Made by a program: the position numbers and the translations under genes. From Palleronia sediminis (GTDB lineage: Bacteria; Pseudomonadota; Alphaproteobacteria; Rhodobacterales; Rhodobacteraceae), in the NCBI RefSeq assembly GCF_004358695.1, contig NZ_SNAA01000003.1:62001-126000 (forward strand): 64,000 nt of DNA. Direction: 5' to 3'. Of this stretch, positions 1-9,636 are shown one piece after another. Below the pieces are notes generated by a model, which ran no database searches, had not been told where the DNA came from, and saw only the letters and a program-made list of their open reading frames with translations. Within the stretch, counting starts at the first letter, position 1. Every line of letters begins with the position of its first letter.

Positions 1-732
1 CACCCGTCCAAATCCGCGATTGAGCGTCACGTCCGCCACGATGCCACGCTTTCGCGGCAGTTGCGCGCCAAGGGCAAGAACGCCGTCGCCCGCAAGCTCG
101 AGGATGCCTGCCTGCGCGAGGACGAGCACGAGGTGATCTTTGTCATGCAGGACCAGCCGCTCGGGCTGGGCCACGCGGTGAACTGCGCGGCGGCCCATGC
201 GCTGCCAAGTGCCGTCGCCGTGATCCTTCCCGACGACCTGATCCTCGGCAAGACGGGCTGCATTGCCGAGATGGTCGCCGCTTACGAGACCGCCGGGGCA
301 GGGCACATGGTCGCCACGATGGAGGTCGCGCCCGAGGCGGTCAGCGCCTATGGCATCCTCGCGCCGACCCGGACCGAGGGGCGGTTGATCCATGCCTCGG
401 GCATGGTCGAAAAGCCGTCGGTGGACGAGGCGCCGTCGCGCCAAGCGGTGGTCGGGCGTTACGTGCTCGACGGGTCGATCTTTGCCGATCTCGACGCGCT
501 CACGCCCGGTGCAGGGGGCGAATACCAGTTGACCGACGCCATCGCCGCCGGGTCGAAACGCATCGGCCTCGCCGGTTTCGCGTTCTCGGGGCGCCGCTTC
601 GATTGCGGCTCGAAACAGGGGATGCTCGAGGCGACATTGCATGTGGCGGCGCAGGATCCCGCCTATGCCGAGGTGCTCTCGGCCTTTCGCGCGCCCGCGA
701 CCGGGCGCGGTGGCCTGACCGTGGCCGCCTGA
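1..732 (+). CDS. galU: UTP--glucose-1-phosphate uridylyltransferase, 5' truncated
   Basis: The reading frame is open from the first base, so the N-terminus lies outside the window; about 243 residues are visible. The first residues read HPSKSAIERH, the GalU pattern K-S-A-I-E that follows the nucleotide-binding region, and further on there is QPLGLGHAV and a VVGRYVLDGSIF stretch, both characteristic of bacterial GalU. GalU makes UDP-glucose from UTP and glucose-1-phosphate in the cytoplasm for envelope and exopolysaccharide synthesis. The C-terminus is complete and ends in TGA. The next gene is convergent. The family call is firm; the start cannot be seen. Confidence 0.93.
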   Translation, partial: HPSKSAIERHVRHDATLSRQLRAKGKNAVARKLEDACLREDEHEVIFVMQDQPLGLGHAVNCAAAHALPSAVAVILPDDLILGKTGCIAEMVAAYETAGAGHMVATMEVAPEAVSAYGILAPTRTEGRLIHASGMVEKPSVDEAPSRQAVVGRYVLDGSIFADLDALTPGAGGEYQLTDAIAAGSKRIGLAGFAFSGRRFDCGSKQGMLEATLHVAAQDPAYAEVLSAFRAPATGRGGLTVAA

Positions 733-738
733 GCGCGC

Positions 739-755
739 CGGGCCGATCCGGCCCG
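739..755. terminator. GC-rich hairpin between convergent galU and next gene
   Basis: A perfect 7-bp stem (CGGGCCG/CGGCCCG) with a 3-base loop lies between two convergent genes. No T-run follows on either strand, so this is at best a weak bidirectional terminator. Confidence 0.35.
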
Positions 756-774
756 CCGACACCGGGCGCGCCGT

Positions 775-1187
775 TCAGCCGGCGGCGCGCTCTTTCATCA
801 CGCGGTCCGCGCGCTTGCGCACGAGAACCTGCCGCAGGTCGTGCATCGCCAGCAGCAGGTCGTTGGTCACGGCCTCGATCTCGTCGTCGCCGGCGCGGGT
901 CTGCACCCAATGCGCGGTCTGGTTGAGGTGATCGACCGTGCGCCGGATATCGTCGAGCGTGCGCTCTGCCAGGATCGCGCGACGCTCGGCCATCCAGGCG
1001 TCGATGCGCGCGAGATCCTCGTCGGTCAGGTCGCGGTCGCCATGCGGCTTGACTTCGCCGTTGCGGATATTGACGACCGCGATCTGCTCCATCTCGATCT
1101 GGCGCTGCCGGGTTTCCTGCTCGATGCGAAAGACGAAGGCGCCGTTCTCGCGCGTGCGGAAATAATACTCGGGAAGCGCCGCGACCA

Positions 1188-1188
<1 letters not shown>
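775..1188 (-). CDS. Conserved-looking protein of unknown function, coupled to aspC
   Basis: I do not recognise this 137-residue protein. It starts with an ATG whose A is the last base of the aminotransferase stop codon (TGATG), so it is very probably translated by coupling. There is no signal peptide or membrane segment. The N-terminal 40 residues (EYYFRTRENGAFVFRIE onwards) look like a compact beta-rich unit, the middle is rich in charged helices (AWMAERRAILAERT) and the C-terminus is basic. Codon use is like that of its neighbours. The coupling suggests a cytoplasmic accessory role with the upstream enzyme, but no function can be assigned. Confidence 0.75.
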
Positions 1189-2447
<1,259 letters not shown>

Positions 2448-2467
2448 TCAAGACGGAAGGGCACGCG

Positions 2468-2857
2468 ATGGGCGATGACGAAACCGGCGACTGGTATTAC
2501 GAGGAACACGCGACCTTTGGCGACCGCCTGGCCGACGCGCGCAAGGCCGTCGGCATGACGCAGGCCGACCTGGCGCGGCGGCTGGGGGTCAAGGTCTCGA
2601 CCCTCGCGGCATGGGAAAACGACCGGAGCGAGCCGCGGGCGAACCGCCTGTCCATGCTCTCGGGGCTGTTGAACGTGTCGTTCCGCTGGCTGCTGACCGG
2701 CGAGGGGCGCGGGTTGCAGACGCCGCAGGTCGAGATCGCGCCCGATGCCGCCGCGATCCTCGCCGAGATGCGGACCCTGCGCGCCGAGATCACCCGAAGC
2801 GCGAGCCGGCTGGGCCAGCTCGAGAAGAAACTGCGCGCCGTGCTGGAGGCCTCATGA
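2468..2857 (+). CDS. XRE-family helix-turn-helix regulator
   Basis: This 129-residue protein has an N-terminal HTH_3/XRE domain at about residues 17-70 (FGDRLADARKAVGMTQADLARRLG, then STLAAWENDRSEPR) and a predicted C-terminal coiled coil at about 90-128. Roseobacters often carry such a short XRE protein beside sdhE. I chose the ATG at 2468 because the domain begins 16 residues later and upstream residues are unlike the family. Its stop overlaps the next start (ATGA), so the two are co-translated. The target is unknown; the divergent aspC promoter is a plausible one, but that is only an inference from position. Confidence 0.85.
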   Translation: MGDDETGDWYYEEHATFGDRLADARKAVGMTQADLARRLGVKVSTLAAWENDRSEPRANRLSMLSGLLNVSFRWLLTGEGRGLQTPQVEIAPDAAAILAEMRTLRAEITRSASRLGQLEKKLRAVLEAS

Positions 2858-3135
2858 CGACCGAAGACCCCGATATCCGGCTGCGCAGGCTGCGGATGCG
2901 ATCCTCGCGGCGCGGCATCAAGGAGATGGACCTGATCCTCGGGGCCTTTGCCGCCGGGCCGCTGACCACGCTCGAGGATGAAGAACTGGCCGCCTACGAG
3001 CTGATGCTGAGCGAGAACGACCAGGATCTCTATCGCTGGGTCAGCGGACAGGAGGACCCGCCCGCCCGGTTCGCCCCGCTGATCGACCGCATCCGGGCCG
3101 AGATCGTGGCGGCCCAAGGCGTGGCCCGCCCCTGA
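2854..3135 (+). CDS. sdhE: FAD assembly factor SdhE (succinate dehydrogenase assembly factor 2)
   Basis: The 93-residue protein matches the SdhE/YgfY/Sdh5 family, with the signature R-G-x-x-E at SSRRGIKEMD (residues 19-24) and the following D-L-I-L-G-x-F helix. This factor promotes covalent attachment of FAD to the flavoprotein subunit of succinate dehydrogenase and fumarate reductase in the cytoplasm. The length is typical. It overlaps the XRE gene by four bases and ends before a MarR-type gene in the same orientation. No sdh genes are in the window. Confidence 0.92.
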   Translation: MTTEDPDIRLRRLRMRSSRRGIKEMDLILGAFAAGPLTTLEDEELAAYELMLSENDQDLYRWVSGQEDPPARFAPLIDRIRAEIVAAQGVARP

Positions 3136-3166
3136 ATCGGCCGCGCGTAGAGGAATTGTTAGGCTT

Positions 3167-3204
3167 TCGCGATGCATCCTCGGCGTACTGCCAGAGCATC
3201 GCGA
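3167..3204. promoter_or_regulatory. 9-bp inverted repeat in leader of MarR-like gene
   Basis: TCGCGATGC (3167-3175) and GCATCGCGA (3196-3204) form perfect 9-bp arms around a 20-base spacer. The right arm ends inside the GAGGA ribosome-binding site (3203-3207) of the gene that starts at 3214. It could be an autoregulatory operator or a leader hairpin that masks the ribosome-binding site. Confidence 0.45.
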
Positions 3205-3213
3205 GGACCGACC

Positions 3214-3711
3214 ATGAACGCCCAGCCCGAATTCCGGCCGCCCGAAAAGATCGCATTCGCCACCGAATACGTCGACACGCTGGCGCTGGTCGAACGGCTG
3301 CACCGGCTGCTGCTCGACGTGGTCAAGGACGAGTTCGAGCGGCGCGGGATCATCGACATCAACCCGGTGCAGGCGCTGTTGCTGTTCAACGTGGGCGAGA
3401 ACGAGGTGACGGCCGGCGAGCTGAAAAGCCGCGGCTACTACCAGGGCTCGAACGTGTCCTACAATCTGAAAAAGCTGGTCGAACTGGGATACATGCACCA
3501 CCAGCGCTGCGCGATCGACCGCCGCTCGGTCCGGGTCAGACTCACAGAACGGGGGCGCGAGGTGCGGCGCGCCGTCGCGGCGATCTTTGCCCGCCATGCC
3601 GAGATCCTCGTCGACAAGCGCGTGATCGACTATGACACGATCACCCTGCTGAACGGTGCCCTGCGCAAGACGGAACGGTTCTGGATCGACCAGATCCGCT
3701 ATATCTACTGA
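3214..3711 (+). CDS. MarR-family winged-helix regulator (LdtR-like)
   Basis: The 165-residue protein has the MarR layout: a helical dimerisation N-terminus (VERLHRLLLDVVKDEFERRGI), a winged-helix core at about 55-115 with ELKSRGYYQGSNVSYNLKKLVELGY as recognition region and the DRRSVRVRLTERG wing, and a C-terminal dimer helix. The pattern resembles the alphaproteobacterial regulator LdtR, known for controlling an L,D-transpeptidase, but this assignment is from memory of the family. The ATG at 3214 has GAGGA seven bases upstream. A 9-bp inverted repeat in the leader suggests autoregulation. Its 3' end overlaps the convergent DUF1194 gene by seven bases. Confidence 0.85.
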   Translation: MNAQPEFRPPEKIAFATEYVDTLALVERLHRLLLDVVKDEFERRGIIDINPVQALLLFNVGENEVTAGELKSRGYYQGSNVSYNLKKLVELGYMHHQRCAIDRRSVRVRLTERGREVRRAVAAIFARHAEILVDKRVIDYDTITLLNGALRKTERFWIDQIRYIY

Positions 3712-4421
3712 ACGCGCGGCCCGTCGCCCGACGATCCGACCACGCGCGCACCCATCTCGCGTTCGAGCTTGCGGGTCATGGCACGTTCGAAATCGGGGAA
3801 ATCGTCGGCGATCTCGAGAAATGCCCCCGGCCCCCGCACGATCTGCGTGCGGTAGAACCGCACGACGGTCTCGTCATGGCCGGTGATCGCCAGCCCGTTC
3901 ACCGTCACATCCCCCAGGGGAAAGTTGCTATAGGCAAAGCTGGGCGGAAACCCCTCGTTGCTGACCCCGTCTCCCGAGATGTCGATGGTGCGGAACAGGC
4001 AATCGGGCGCGCGGCCCAGCATCTCGGACGCGTAACCCAGCGCATAGCCGGCCGCGGTCGGGAAATCGGCATAGGACCGGGTCGATCCCGCGATGGCCGC
4101 AGCCGCCGCGTCGATATCGGCCGCGCTGCGCAGCGGCGTCCACTCGAGCAGCGTCTCCTGCTGCCAGCGCCCAGACCATTCGAACACCGCCAGCGCGACA
4201 TGCTGGCCGGGCAGGGCCAGCGCCGCACGCCGCACCCGCTCGGACGTGAGCGCGCGCGCCAGCCCCTGGCGCTGCAACCGGTCCTCCTCGGCATCGACAG
4301 AGGACGAGATATCGACCGCCAGCACAAGCGCCAGCCGGCAATCGGCCGCCGCGGGACCGGCAAGAACCAGCCCCGCAGCCAGCGCGCCTACCAATGCCCG
4401 GTGTTTTCCATGCTTGCCCAC
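3705..4421 (-). CDS. DUF1194 (von Willebrand A-like) secreted protein
   Basis: The 238-residue protein has a signal peptide (hydrophobic core LVGALAAGLVLAG, cleavage near AAA-D at 27) and then a VWA-like fold with a MIDAS-type motif D-I-S-S-S and a later D-I-S-G-D-G. That is the DUF1194 pattern, common in Rhodobacteraceae and of unknown function; a metal-dependent binding role outside the inner membrane is inferred. The only in-frame start giving the signal peptide is GTG at 4421, 34 bases inside the end of the glyoxalase gene, so the two are probably co-transcribed. Confidence 0.82.
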   Translation of the reverse strand: MGKHGKHRALVGALAAGLVLAGPAAADCRLALVLAVDISSSVDAEEDRLQRQGLARALTSERVRRAALALPGQHVALAVFEWSGRWQQETLLEWTPLRSAADIDAAAAAIAGSTRSYADFPTAAGYALGYASEMLGRAPDCLFRTIDISGDGVSNEGFPPSFAYSNFPLGDVTVNGLAITGHDETVVRFYRTQIVRGPGAFLEIADDFPDFERAMTRKLEREMGARVVGSSGDGPRVQ

Positions 4422-4822
4422 GGCTCGGCCGGCTCCTTCGCATCGCCCCGCTGGAGAAGTTCCACCGAGACGTTATCGGGCGAGCGCACAAAGGCCATGT
4501 GCCCGTCGCGGGGCGGCCGGTTGATGGTCACGCCGTTATCCATGAGTTTCTGGCACATTTCGTAGATATCATCGACCCTGTAGGCGAGATGCCCGAAATG
4601 GCGGCTGTCGTCGGGCAGGCCGTCATCGCCGTCCCAGTTATAGGTCAGCTCGAGATCGGCGCGGCCGTCCTCCTGCCCCGGCGGGCAGAGATAGACGAGG
4701 GTGAACCGCCCCTTCTCGTTTTCGGAACGGCGCCGTTCCTTCAGGCCGAGCATCTCGTAGAAGGCGAGGCTTTTCTCGAGGTCCTTCACGCGGACCATCG
4801 TGTGCAGGTATTCTATCGACAT
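4388..4822 (-). CDS. gloA: Lactoylglutathione lyase (glyoxalase I)
   Basis: The 144-residue protein is a VOC-fold metalloenzyme. The four expected metal ligands can be placed: H7 (YLHTMVRV), E in LELTYNW, H in FGHLAYRV and E in SVELLQR. It isomerises the methylglyoxal-glutathione hemithioacetal to S-lactoylglutathione in the cytoplasm. I chose ATG at 4822, with GGA-rich sequence upstream, because family members begin a few residues before the first histidine. Its partner gloB lies 37 kb away at 41481-42245. Confidence 0.93.
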   Translation of the reverse strand: MSIEYLHTMVRVKDLEKSLAFYEMLGLKERRRSENEKGRFTLVYLCPPGQEDGRADLELTYNWDGDDGLPDDSRHFGHLAYRVDDIYEMCQKLMDNGVTINRPPRDGHMAFVRSPDNVSVELLQRGDAKEPAEPWASMENTGHW

Positions 4823-4949
4823 ACTGTCCTCCGGTTCGTTCGACGCGCATCTAGCGCGGCCCGCAGCCGCGGCGAGCGCCCCCAAAGGGGTTTCGTTATC
4901 CCCGCCGATTTGCAAGAAGCTGGCGGGGTTCCAGTCGGAGAGTCGCGCG

Positions 4950-5861
4950 ATGAACGACACCCACCCCACGGGCCGGACGAGGCGCCCGGTCTCCGAGGCG
5001 GCCGAGGCCGTGCTCTACCGTCCGGTCGAGGTTCTCGATCACGGATCGGTGACGCTGATCGACTACATGGGCGACGACGAATCGATACCGAACGCCGCGC
5101 GCATGTCCTACGGGCGCGGCACGCGGTCCGTTTCGGATAACGAGGCGCTGCTGCGTTACCTCATCCGCAACAAGCACGAAACGCCGCTGGAAATGGTGCA
5201 GGCCAAGTTCCACGTCAAACTGCCGATCTTTGTCGCGCGGCAATGGATGCGGCATCGCAACTCGTACAACGAGCTGTCGGCGCGCTATTCCGTCCTCGAT
5301 CGCGAGTTCTACATCCCCGCGCCCGAACACCTCGCCGCGCAGTCGCGCACCAACCGGCAGGGCCGGGCCGAGGTGCTCGAGGGCGAAGAGGCCGCGCGCG
5401 TGCTCGACCTGCTCAAGGCGGAGAGCGCGCGCCAATACGCGAGCTATACCGACCTGCTGGCCGAGGAGGACGAGGATCGCGACGGGCTGACCCGTGAACT
5501 CGCGCGGATGTGCCTCGGCACGAACATCTATACCCAGTTCGTCTGGTCGGTCTCGGCGCGCGCGCTGCTGAACTTCCTCCACCTGCGGGCCGACGCCCAT
5601 GCACAATACGAGATCCGCGCCTATGCCACGGCGATCATCGACGAGATCGCGACGCCGTGGCTGCCGATCACCATGCGGGCTTTCGCGGATTACCTGCGCG
5701 ATGCGGTGTCGCTCAGCCGCCAGCAGGCCGACCTGATGCGGGCGCTGGCCGCCCATGTGCCCGACGGCGCCATCGACCCCGCCGATTTCGGCCTCAAGGG
5801 GCGCGAGCTGCGCGAGCTCATGGACAAGGTGCCGGGGCTCGAGGCCAAGCTCAAGGGCTGA
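4950..5861 (+). CDS. thyX: Flavin-dependent thymidylate synthase ThyX
   Basis: The 303-residue protein belongs to the ThyX family, which makes dTMP from dUMP with methylenetetrahydrofolate, FAD and NADPH. The hallmark motif is at residues 101-112 (RHRNSYNELSAR), and the downstream LRADAHAQYEIR element of the dUMP/FAD site is intact. As read, the hallmark is one residue shorter between RHR and the second serine than the usual RHR-x7-S. The ATG at 4950 has GGAGAG upstream. The gene is divergent from gloA and convergent with the SDR gene, with 12 bases between stops. Confidence 0.93.
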   Translation: MNDTHPTGRTRRPVSEAAEAVLYRPVEVLDHGSVTLIDYMGDDESIPNAARMSYGRGTRSVSDNEALLRYLIRNKHETPLEMVQAKFHVKLPIFVARQWMRHRNSYNELSARYSVLDREFYIPAPEHLAAQSRTNRQGRAEVLEGEEAARVLDLLKAESARQYASYTDLLAEEDEDRDGLTRELARMCLGTNIYTQFVWSVSARALLNFLHLRADAHAQYEIRAYATAIIDEIATPWLPITMRAFADYLRDAVSLSRQQADLMRALAAHVPDGAIDPADFGLKGRELRELMDKVPGLEAKLKG

Positions 5862-5873
5862 GCCCCGGCGCGC

Positions 5874-6674
5874 TCAGGCGTCCATCGACGCGACCGACCC
5901 GCCATCGACGCGCAGGTTCGTCCCGTTGATGAAACTGGCATGGTCCGAACAGAGAAAGGCGATGGCGGCGGCCACCTCTTCGGGCTTGCCGCGCCGCCCG
6001 ACGACGAGGTTGGGGCGTTCGGTCTCGAGGAATGTCTCGACCTCTTCCTCGCGCGACGTGCCCTTTTGCTCGGCCTTGCGGTCCATCATCCGGTCGGTCA
6101 TCGGCGTCTCGATAAAGGCGGGCGAGACCGAGTTGATCAGCACGCCCTGCTGCGCATAGCAGCGCGACAACCCTTTGACGAAGTTGGCCACCGCGGCCTT
6201 GGCGGTGTTGTAGACGGCTTCCTCCCAATAGGGCTGTTCGGCGTTCTCGGAGGTGATCGCGATGGCCCGGCCCCAACCGCGCCCCGCCATGCCGGGCACG
6301 AAGGCCCGCATGCAGCGCACGACCGACATGAAATCGGTCTGCCAGGCCTCGTGCCAGTCGTGATCGGTGATGTCGTTCAGCGGGTGGCCCTTGGCCCCGG
6401 TGACGCCGGCCGCGCAGACCAGGATATGCGGCATCTGGAACCGCTCGGACACGGTACGCTTGAGCCCGTCGATCTGGTTCGCATCGCGCAGATCGCAATG
6501 CAGCCCATGCGCGCCCTCGCCGATCTGGGAGGCGGCTTTCGACACCGCGTCGCCCTGCACATCGACGAGAATGACCTCGGCGCCTTCGGCCGCGAGGCGT
6601 TTGGCGGTGGCCTTGCCGATGCCCGAGGCACCGCCGGTGACGAGTGCGGTCTTGCCGCTCAGACCCAGATCCAT
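5874..6674 (-). CDS. Short-chain dehydrogenase/reductase (SDR family)
   Basis: The 266-residue protein is a classical SDR with a Rossmann fold: the TGGASGIG nucleotide loop at 13-20, C-A-A-G at 87-90, catalytic S142, Y155 and K159 (YNTAK), and a C-terminal NLRVDGG. The acidic VDV at the end of beta-2 favours NAD(H). The substrate is unknown. I preferred ATG at 6674 because GAAAGG sits nine bases upstream, whereas the ATG at 6683 would touch it. Its start region overlaps the end of the MscS gene slightly upstream, so it is likely read from the same transcript. Confidence 0.88.
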   Translation of the reverse strand: MDLGLSGKTALVTGGASGIGKATAKRLAAEGAEVILVDVQGDAVSKAASQIGEGAHGLHCDLRDANQIDGLKRTVSERFQMPHILVCAAGVTGAKGHPLNDITDHDWHEAWQTDFMSVVRCMRAFVPGMAGRGWGRAIAITSENAEQPYWEEAVYNTAKAAVANFVKGLSRCYAQQGVLINSVSPAFIETPMTDRMMDRKAEQKGTSREEEVETFLETERPNLVVGRRGKPEEVAAAIAFLCSDHASFINGTNLRVDGGSVASMDA

Positions 6675-6705
6675 GACACGCATCCTTTCGCTAGGTGTTC
6701 GAGGC

Positions 6706-7839
6706 TCAAGTCCCATCCGGCCCGGTCGTTCCGGGCGGCGGCATCGGCGGATCGGCCGATTTGCGCGCCGGCGCGTCGGGCGGTCCGTGCAGTTCGGTGC
6801 GCAGCCGCGGCAGGGCTTCGGGGTGTTCGCGCTGGATCCAGCCGATCATCTTTTCGCGGATCTCGCAGCGCAGGTCGAAGTTCTGCGGCGAGGTGCGCGC
6901 GCTCATCAAGCCGCGGATATGGATCGTGTCCTTGTCGGTATCGACGACCTGCAACACCTTGACCTCGCCGTCCCAGAAGGGCGAGTTCTCGATCGCGCGT
7001 TCGAGCTCGGCGCGCATCTCGTCGACGGGCAGGGTGTAGTCGACATACCAATAGACCGACCCGATCACGCCCGCGCTTTCGCGGGTCCAGTTCTGGAACG
7101 GCTGTTCGATGAAATAGCTCAACGGAACGACCATGCGCCGCCAATCCCAGAGCCGGACAACGACATAGGTGGCAAAGATCTCCTCGATCCAGCCCCATTC
7201 GCCCTCGACGATCACCACGTCCTCCAGCCGGATCGGCTGGGTGATGGCGATCTGGATGCCCGCGATCAGGTTCGACAGGACAGGCCGCGCGGCAAAGCCG
7301 AGGACAAGCCCCGCGGCCCCGGCCGAGGCGAAAAGGCTGACGCCGTATCGCTGCACCGAATCGAAGGTCAGAAGGACCGCCGCCGCGGTGATGAGGCCAA
7401 TCAGGATATTGATGGTGCGCCGCAACACACGGACCTGCGTGACGTGTTTGCGCGCCACGAGGTTGTTCGCATCGTCGAGCCGGTAATTGCGCACCGACCG
7501 TTCCGCCAGCAGGTTCGAGACGAGGATCATCGTCCAGCCCACCAGCACGATCATCAGGATCAGCGCGACATGCCCGATCGTGTCGCGCAGCCCGTAGGGC
7601 AGGGACACGAAGGGCACCGTGACGACCAGTGCCGCCAGCACCGCGACGAGACGCATGGGGCGCCGGGCGCGGCGGAACGCGGCGGCCCCGAGCCCGATCC
7701 GCCCCTCCATCCGCCGGATCGCAAAGGCGAAAACCTGCCGGTGGATGATAAGGGCGATGGCCACCCCGCCGAGGATGATGGCCAGCGGGATGGTCAGGGG
7801 CGGGACGTTGGCGAGAAGGATGCCGGGCAGTCGATCCAT
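6706..7839 (-). CDS. Small-conductance mechanosensitive channel (MscS family)
   Basis: The 377-residue inner-membrane protein has four to five hydrophobic segments in the first 190 residues, then the MscS pore helix and beta domain (GLVLGFAARPVLSNLIAGIQIAITQPIRLEDVV region; pore-lining glycine/alanine packing). The VVRLWDWRRMVVPLSYF segment is the typical beta domain. Proline-rich residues at the C-terminus are disordered. It would release solutes on hypo-osmotic shock. It starts one base after the stop of the symporter gene, so the two form an operon. Confidence 0.9.
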   Translation of the reverse strand: MDRLPGILLANVPPLTIPLAIILGGVAIALIIHRQVFAFAIRRMEGRIGLGAAAFRRARRPMRLVAVLAALVVTVPFVSLPYGLRDTIGHVALILMIVLVGWTMILVSNLLAERSVRNYRLDDANNLVARKHVTQVRVLRRTINILIGLITAAAVLLTFDSVQRYGVSLFASAGAAGLVLGFAARPVLSNLIAGIQIAITQPIRLEDVVIVEGEWGWIEEIFATYVVVRLWDWRRMVVPLSYFIEQPFQNWTRESAGVIGSVYWYVDYTLPVDEMRAELERAIENSPFWDGEVKVLQVVDTDKDTIHIRGLMSARTSPQNFDLRCEIREKMIGWIQREHPEALPRLRTELHGPPDAPARKSADPPMPPPGTTGPDGT

Positions 7840-9450
7840 TTACCAGAACCAGATGACGAACCCGGCGGTGGCGATGATGAGACCCAGCGCCCAGAGGGTG
7901 CGGTCGGTCCAGAACGGACGCTCGAGCGTGGTAAAGATCTCCTTGGCCTCGTCACGCGACCAGACCAGATCGTCGATCCCCTCCTTCTCTTCGGCGGTCG
8001 TGCGCGTCATGGCCGACAGCCCGAAATGCAGCACGATGCCGATGAACATCATGATCGTGGACATCACGGTATAGTGGATCTCGGGCAGGCCGAGATTGGC
8101 CCAGATGCCCGTCACCTCTTTCAGGATGAACAGCGGGATACCCAGGACGAGGCCGGCGACGATGGTCCAGAAGGCGCCCGTGCCGTTCAGCCACGGGACG
8201 AACAGCCCGAGGATGTAGACGACGACGATGGTCGGGATGATGTAGCTCAGCGACGACTGGAAGTAGCTGAACAGGCTTTCGAACGACCCGATGAAGGGCG
8301 AGTAGATCGCGCCGAACACCATGACCGCGCCCGTCACGATGCGGCCGAGCCACACGAGCCGGTCCTCGCTGGTGTCGGGGCGGAAGGGCTGGACGAAATC
8401 CTTGACCACCAGCGTCGAGGCCGAGTTCAGCGCCGAGTCGAGCGAGGACATGATCGCCGCGATCAGCGCCGCCATGATGAGGCCGCGGATGCCGATGGGC
8501 ATCAGCTCGAATGCCAGCGTCGGAAAGGCGAGGTCGGGCGTCTCGAGATCGGGATAGAGCTTGAGCGCGATCAGGCCCGGCAGGATCATCAAGAACAGGT
8601 TCGGCAGCTTGAGAAAGCCCGCGAAAAGCGCGCCGACCTGCCCCTCCTTGAGGGACTTGGCGCCAAGCGTGCGCTGCACGACGAACTGGTTGATCGTCCA
8701 GTAGTAAAAGCCCAGCAGGACGACGCCCCAAAGCCCGGTCCAGGGCAGGAAATCGTCCGAGGCGGGCAGGATCAGGCTTGTCATCGCGGGGTCGACATCG
8801 GTGAACAGCTCGGACCAGCCGCCGATCTCGTCGAGCCCGATCCAGAACAGCGCGGCCGCCCCCGCGATGAGCAGGACGGCCTGCACCGTGTCGGTCACGA
8901 CCACCGCCGACAGACCGCCGAGGATCGTGTAGATCCCCGCGACCAGCGCCAGCACCGCCACCGCGCCCCAGATGTTGAGCAGGCCGGTGACGTTCGCGAT
9001 CACCAGACCGCCCGCGTAAAGCGCGCCGGCCGTGTCGATGAACATGATGGCCAGCACCGTGAACAGTGAAAACGCCCGGCGGGACCGGACGTCGTATCGG
9101 TGTTCGAGAAACTCGGGCACGGTCGAGATCTTGGCCCTGAGATAGGAGGGCAGGATGAAGATCGCGAAGAGGATCAGGACGAGCGCCGCCGTCCATTCGT
9201 AGTTGAAGATCACGACGCCGTTCGAATAGGCCCCGCCCATCAGGCCCACGAAACTCGACCCCGACATGTTCGAGGCGAAGAGCGAAAAGCCGATCAGGTA
9301 CCAGGGCAGGGATCGGCCGGCGAGAAAGTAGTTGTCCGACCCGCTTTTCTGCTTTTTCGAGATATAGACGCCGTGGGCGATGATAAGTGCGAAATAGGCG
9401 GCGACGATGATGTAATCGATTGTCGCCAGACTGAACTTTGCATCGCCCAT
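7840..9450 (-). CDS. Sodium:solute symporter (SSS/SLC5 family), probably sugar type
   Basis: The 536-residue protein has about 14 hydrophobic segments and the SSS signature region (SDNYFLAGRSLPWYLIGFSLFASNMSG, residues 38-64 roughly, and a later ALNSASTLVVKDF). The length and the C-terminal hydrophobic segment (LWALGLIIATAGFVIWFW) resemble the SglT/glucose-galactose branch. It would couple solute uptake to the sodium gradient at the inner membrane. The start ATG has AGGAG upstream. The divergent neighbour is a LamB-type porin, which supports a carbohydrate substrate; the exact sugar cannot be inferred. Confidence 0.9.
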   Translation of the reverse strand: MGDAKFSLATIDYIIVAAYFALIIAHGVYISKKQKSGSDNYFLAGRSLPWYLIGFSLFASNMSGSSFVGLMGGAYSNGVVIFNYEWTAALVLILFAIFILPSYLRAKISTVPEFLEHRYDVRSRRAFSLFTVLAIMFIDTAGALYAGGLVIANVTGLLNIWGAVAVLALVAGIYTILGGLSAVVVTDTVQAVLLIAGAAALFWIGLDEIGGWSELFTDVDPAMTSLILPASDDFLPWTGLWGVVLLGFYYWTINQFVVQRTLGAKSLKEGQVGALFAGFLKLPNLFLMILPGLIALKLYPDLETPDLAFPTLAFELMPIGIRGLIMAALIAAIMSSLDSALNSASTLVVKDFVQPFRPDTSEDRLVWLGRIVTGAVMVFGAIYSPFIGSFESLFSYFQSSLSYIIPTIVVVYILGLFVPWLNGTGAFWTIVAGLVLGIPLFILKEVTGIWANLGLPEIHYTVMSTIMMFIGIVLHFGLSAMTRTTAEEKEGIDDLVWSRDEAKEIFTTLERPFWTDRTLWALGLIIATAGFVIWFW

Positions 9451-9636
9451 GGGACAGCTCCTGCGCGGTATTCCTTTTCGACGGGCTCAACACGTGCCCG
9501 TAAGACTTCGTTCCCCCCCGATTTCTTTCGGGCTCTGCACTACGGACCCGGCCGATATTTTCCGCGGCCCCGTTCTTGCCCCCGTGGCAAATCGGCCCAT
9601 GCTGTGAAGAGTAGGGTAATGGCGGAGGGGTTCGCG
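9451..9636. promoter_or_regulatory. Divergent promoter region between symporter and porin genes
   Basis: These 186 bases separate two divergent starts and must hold both promoters. The only structure I see is an imperfect inverted repeat CGGGC/GCCCG at 9482-9500 and a C-rich tract near 9513. No clear LacI- or Crp-type operator is visible. Confidence 0.5.

Noticed and set aside
4800-4949. Longer ThyX start at 4800
   Set aside because: It would overlap the start of gloA on the other strand, and the added residues are unlike ThyX; ATG at 4950 has a good ribosome-binding site.
6367-9069. Plus-strand open frame of 900 codons across the MscS and symporter genes
   Set aside because: It is antisense to two clear membrane protein genes, is made of His/Asp/Arg-rich low-complexity sequence and has no ribosome-binding site. 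Long antisense frames arise in high-GC genomes from codon bias.
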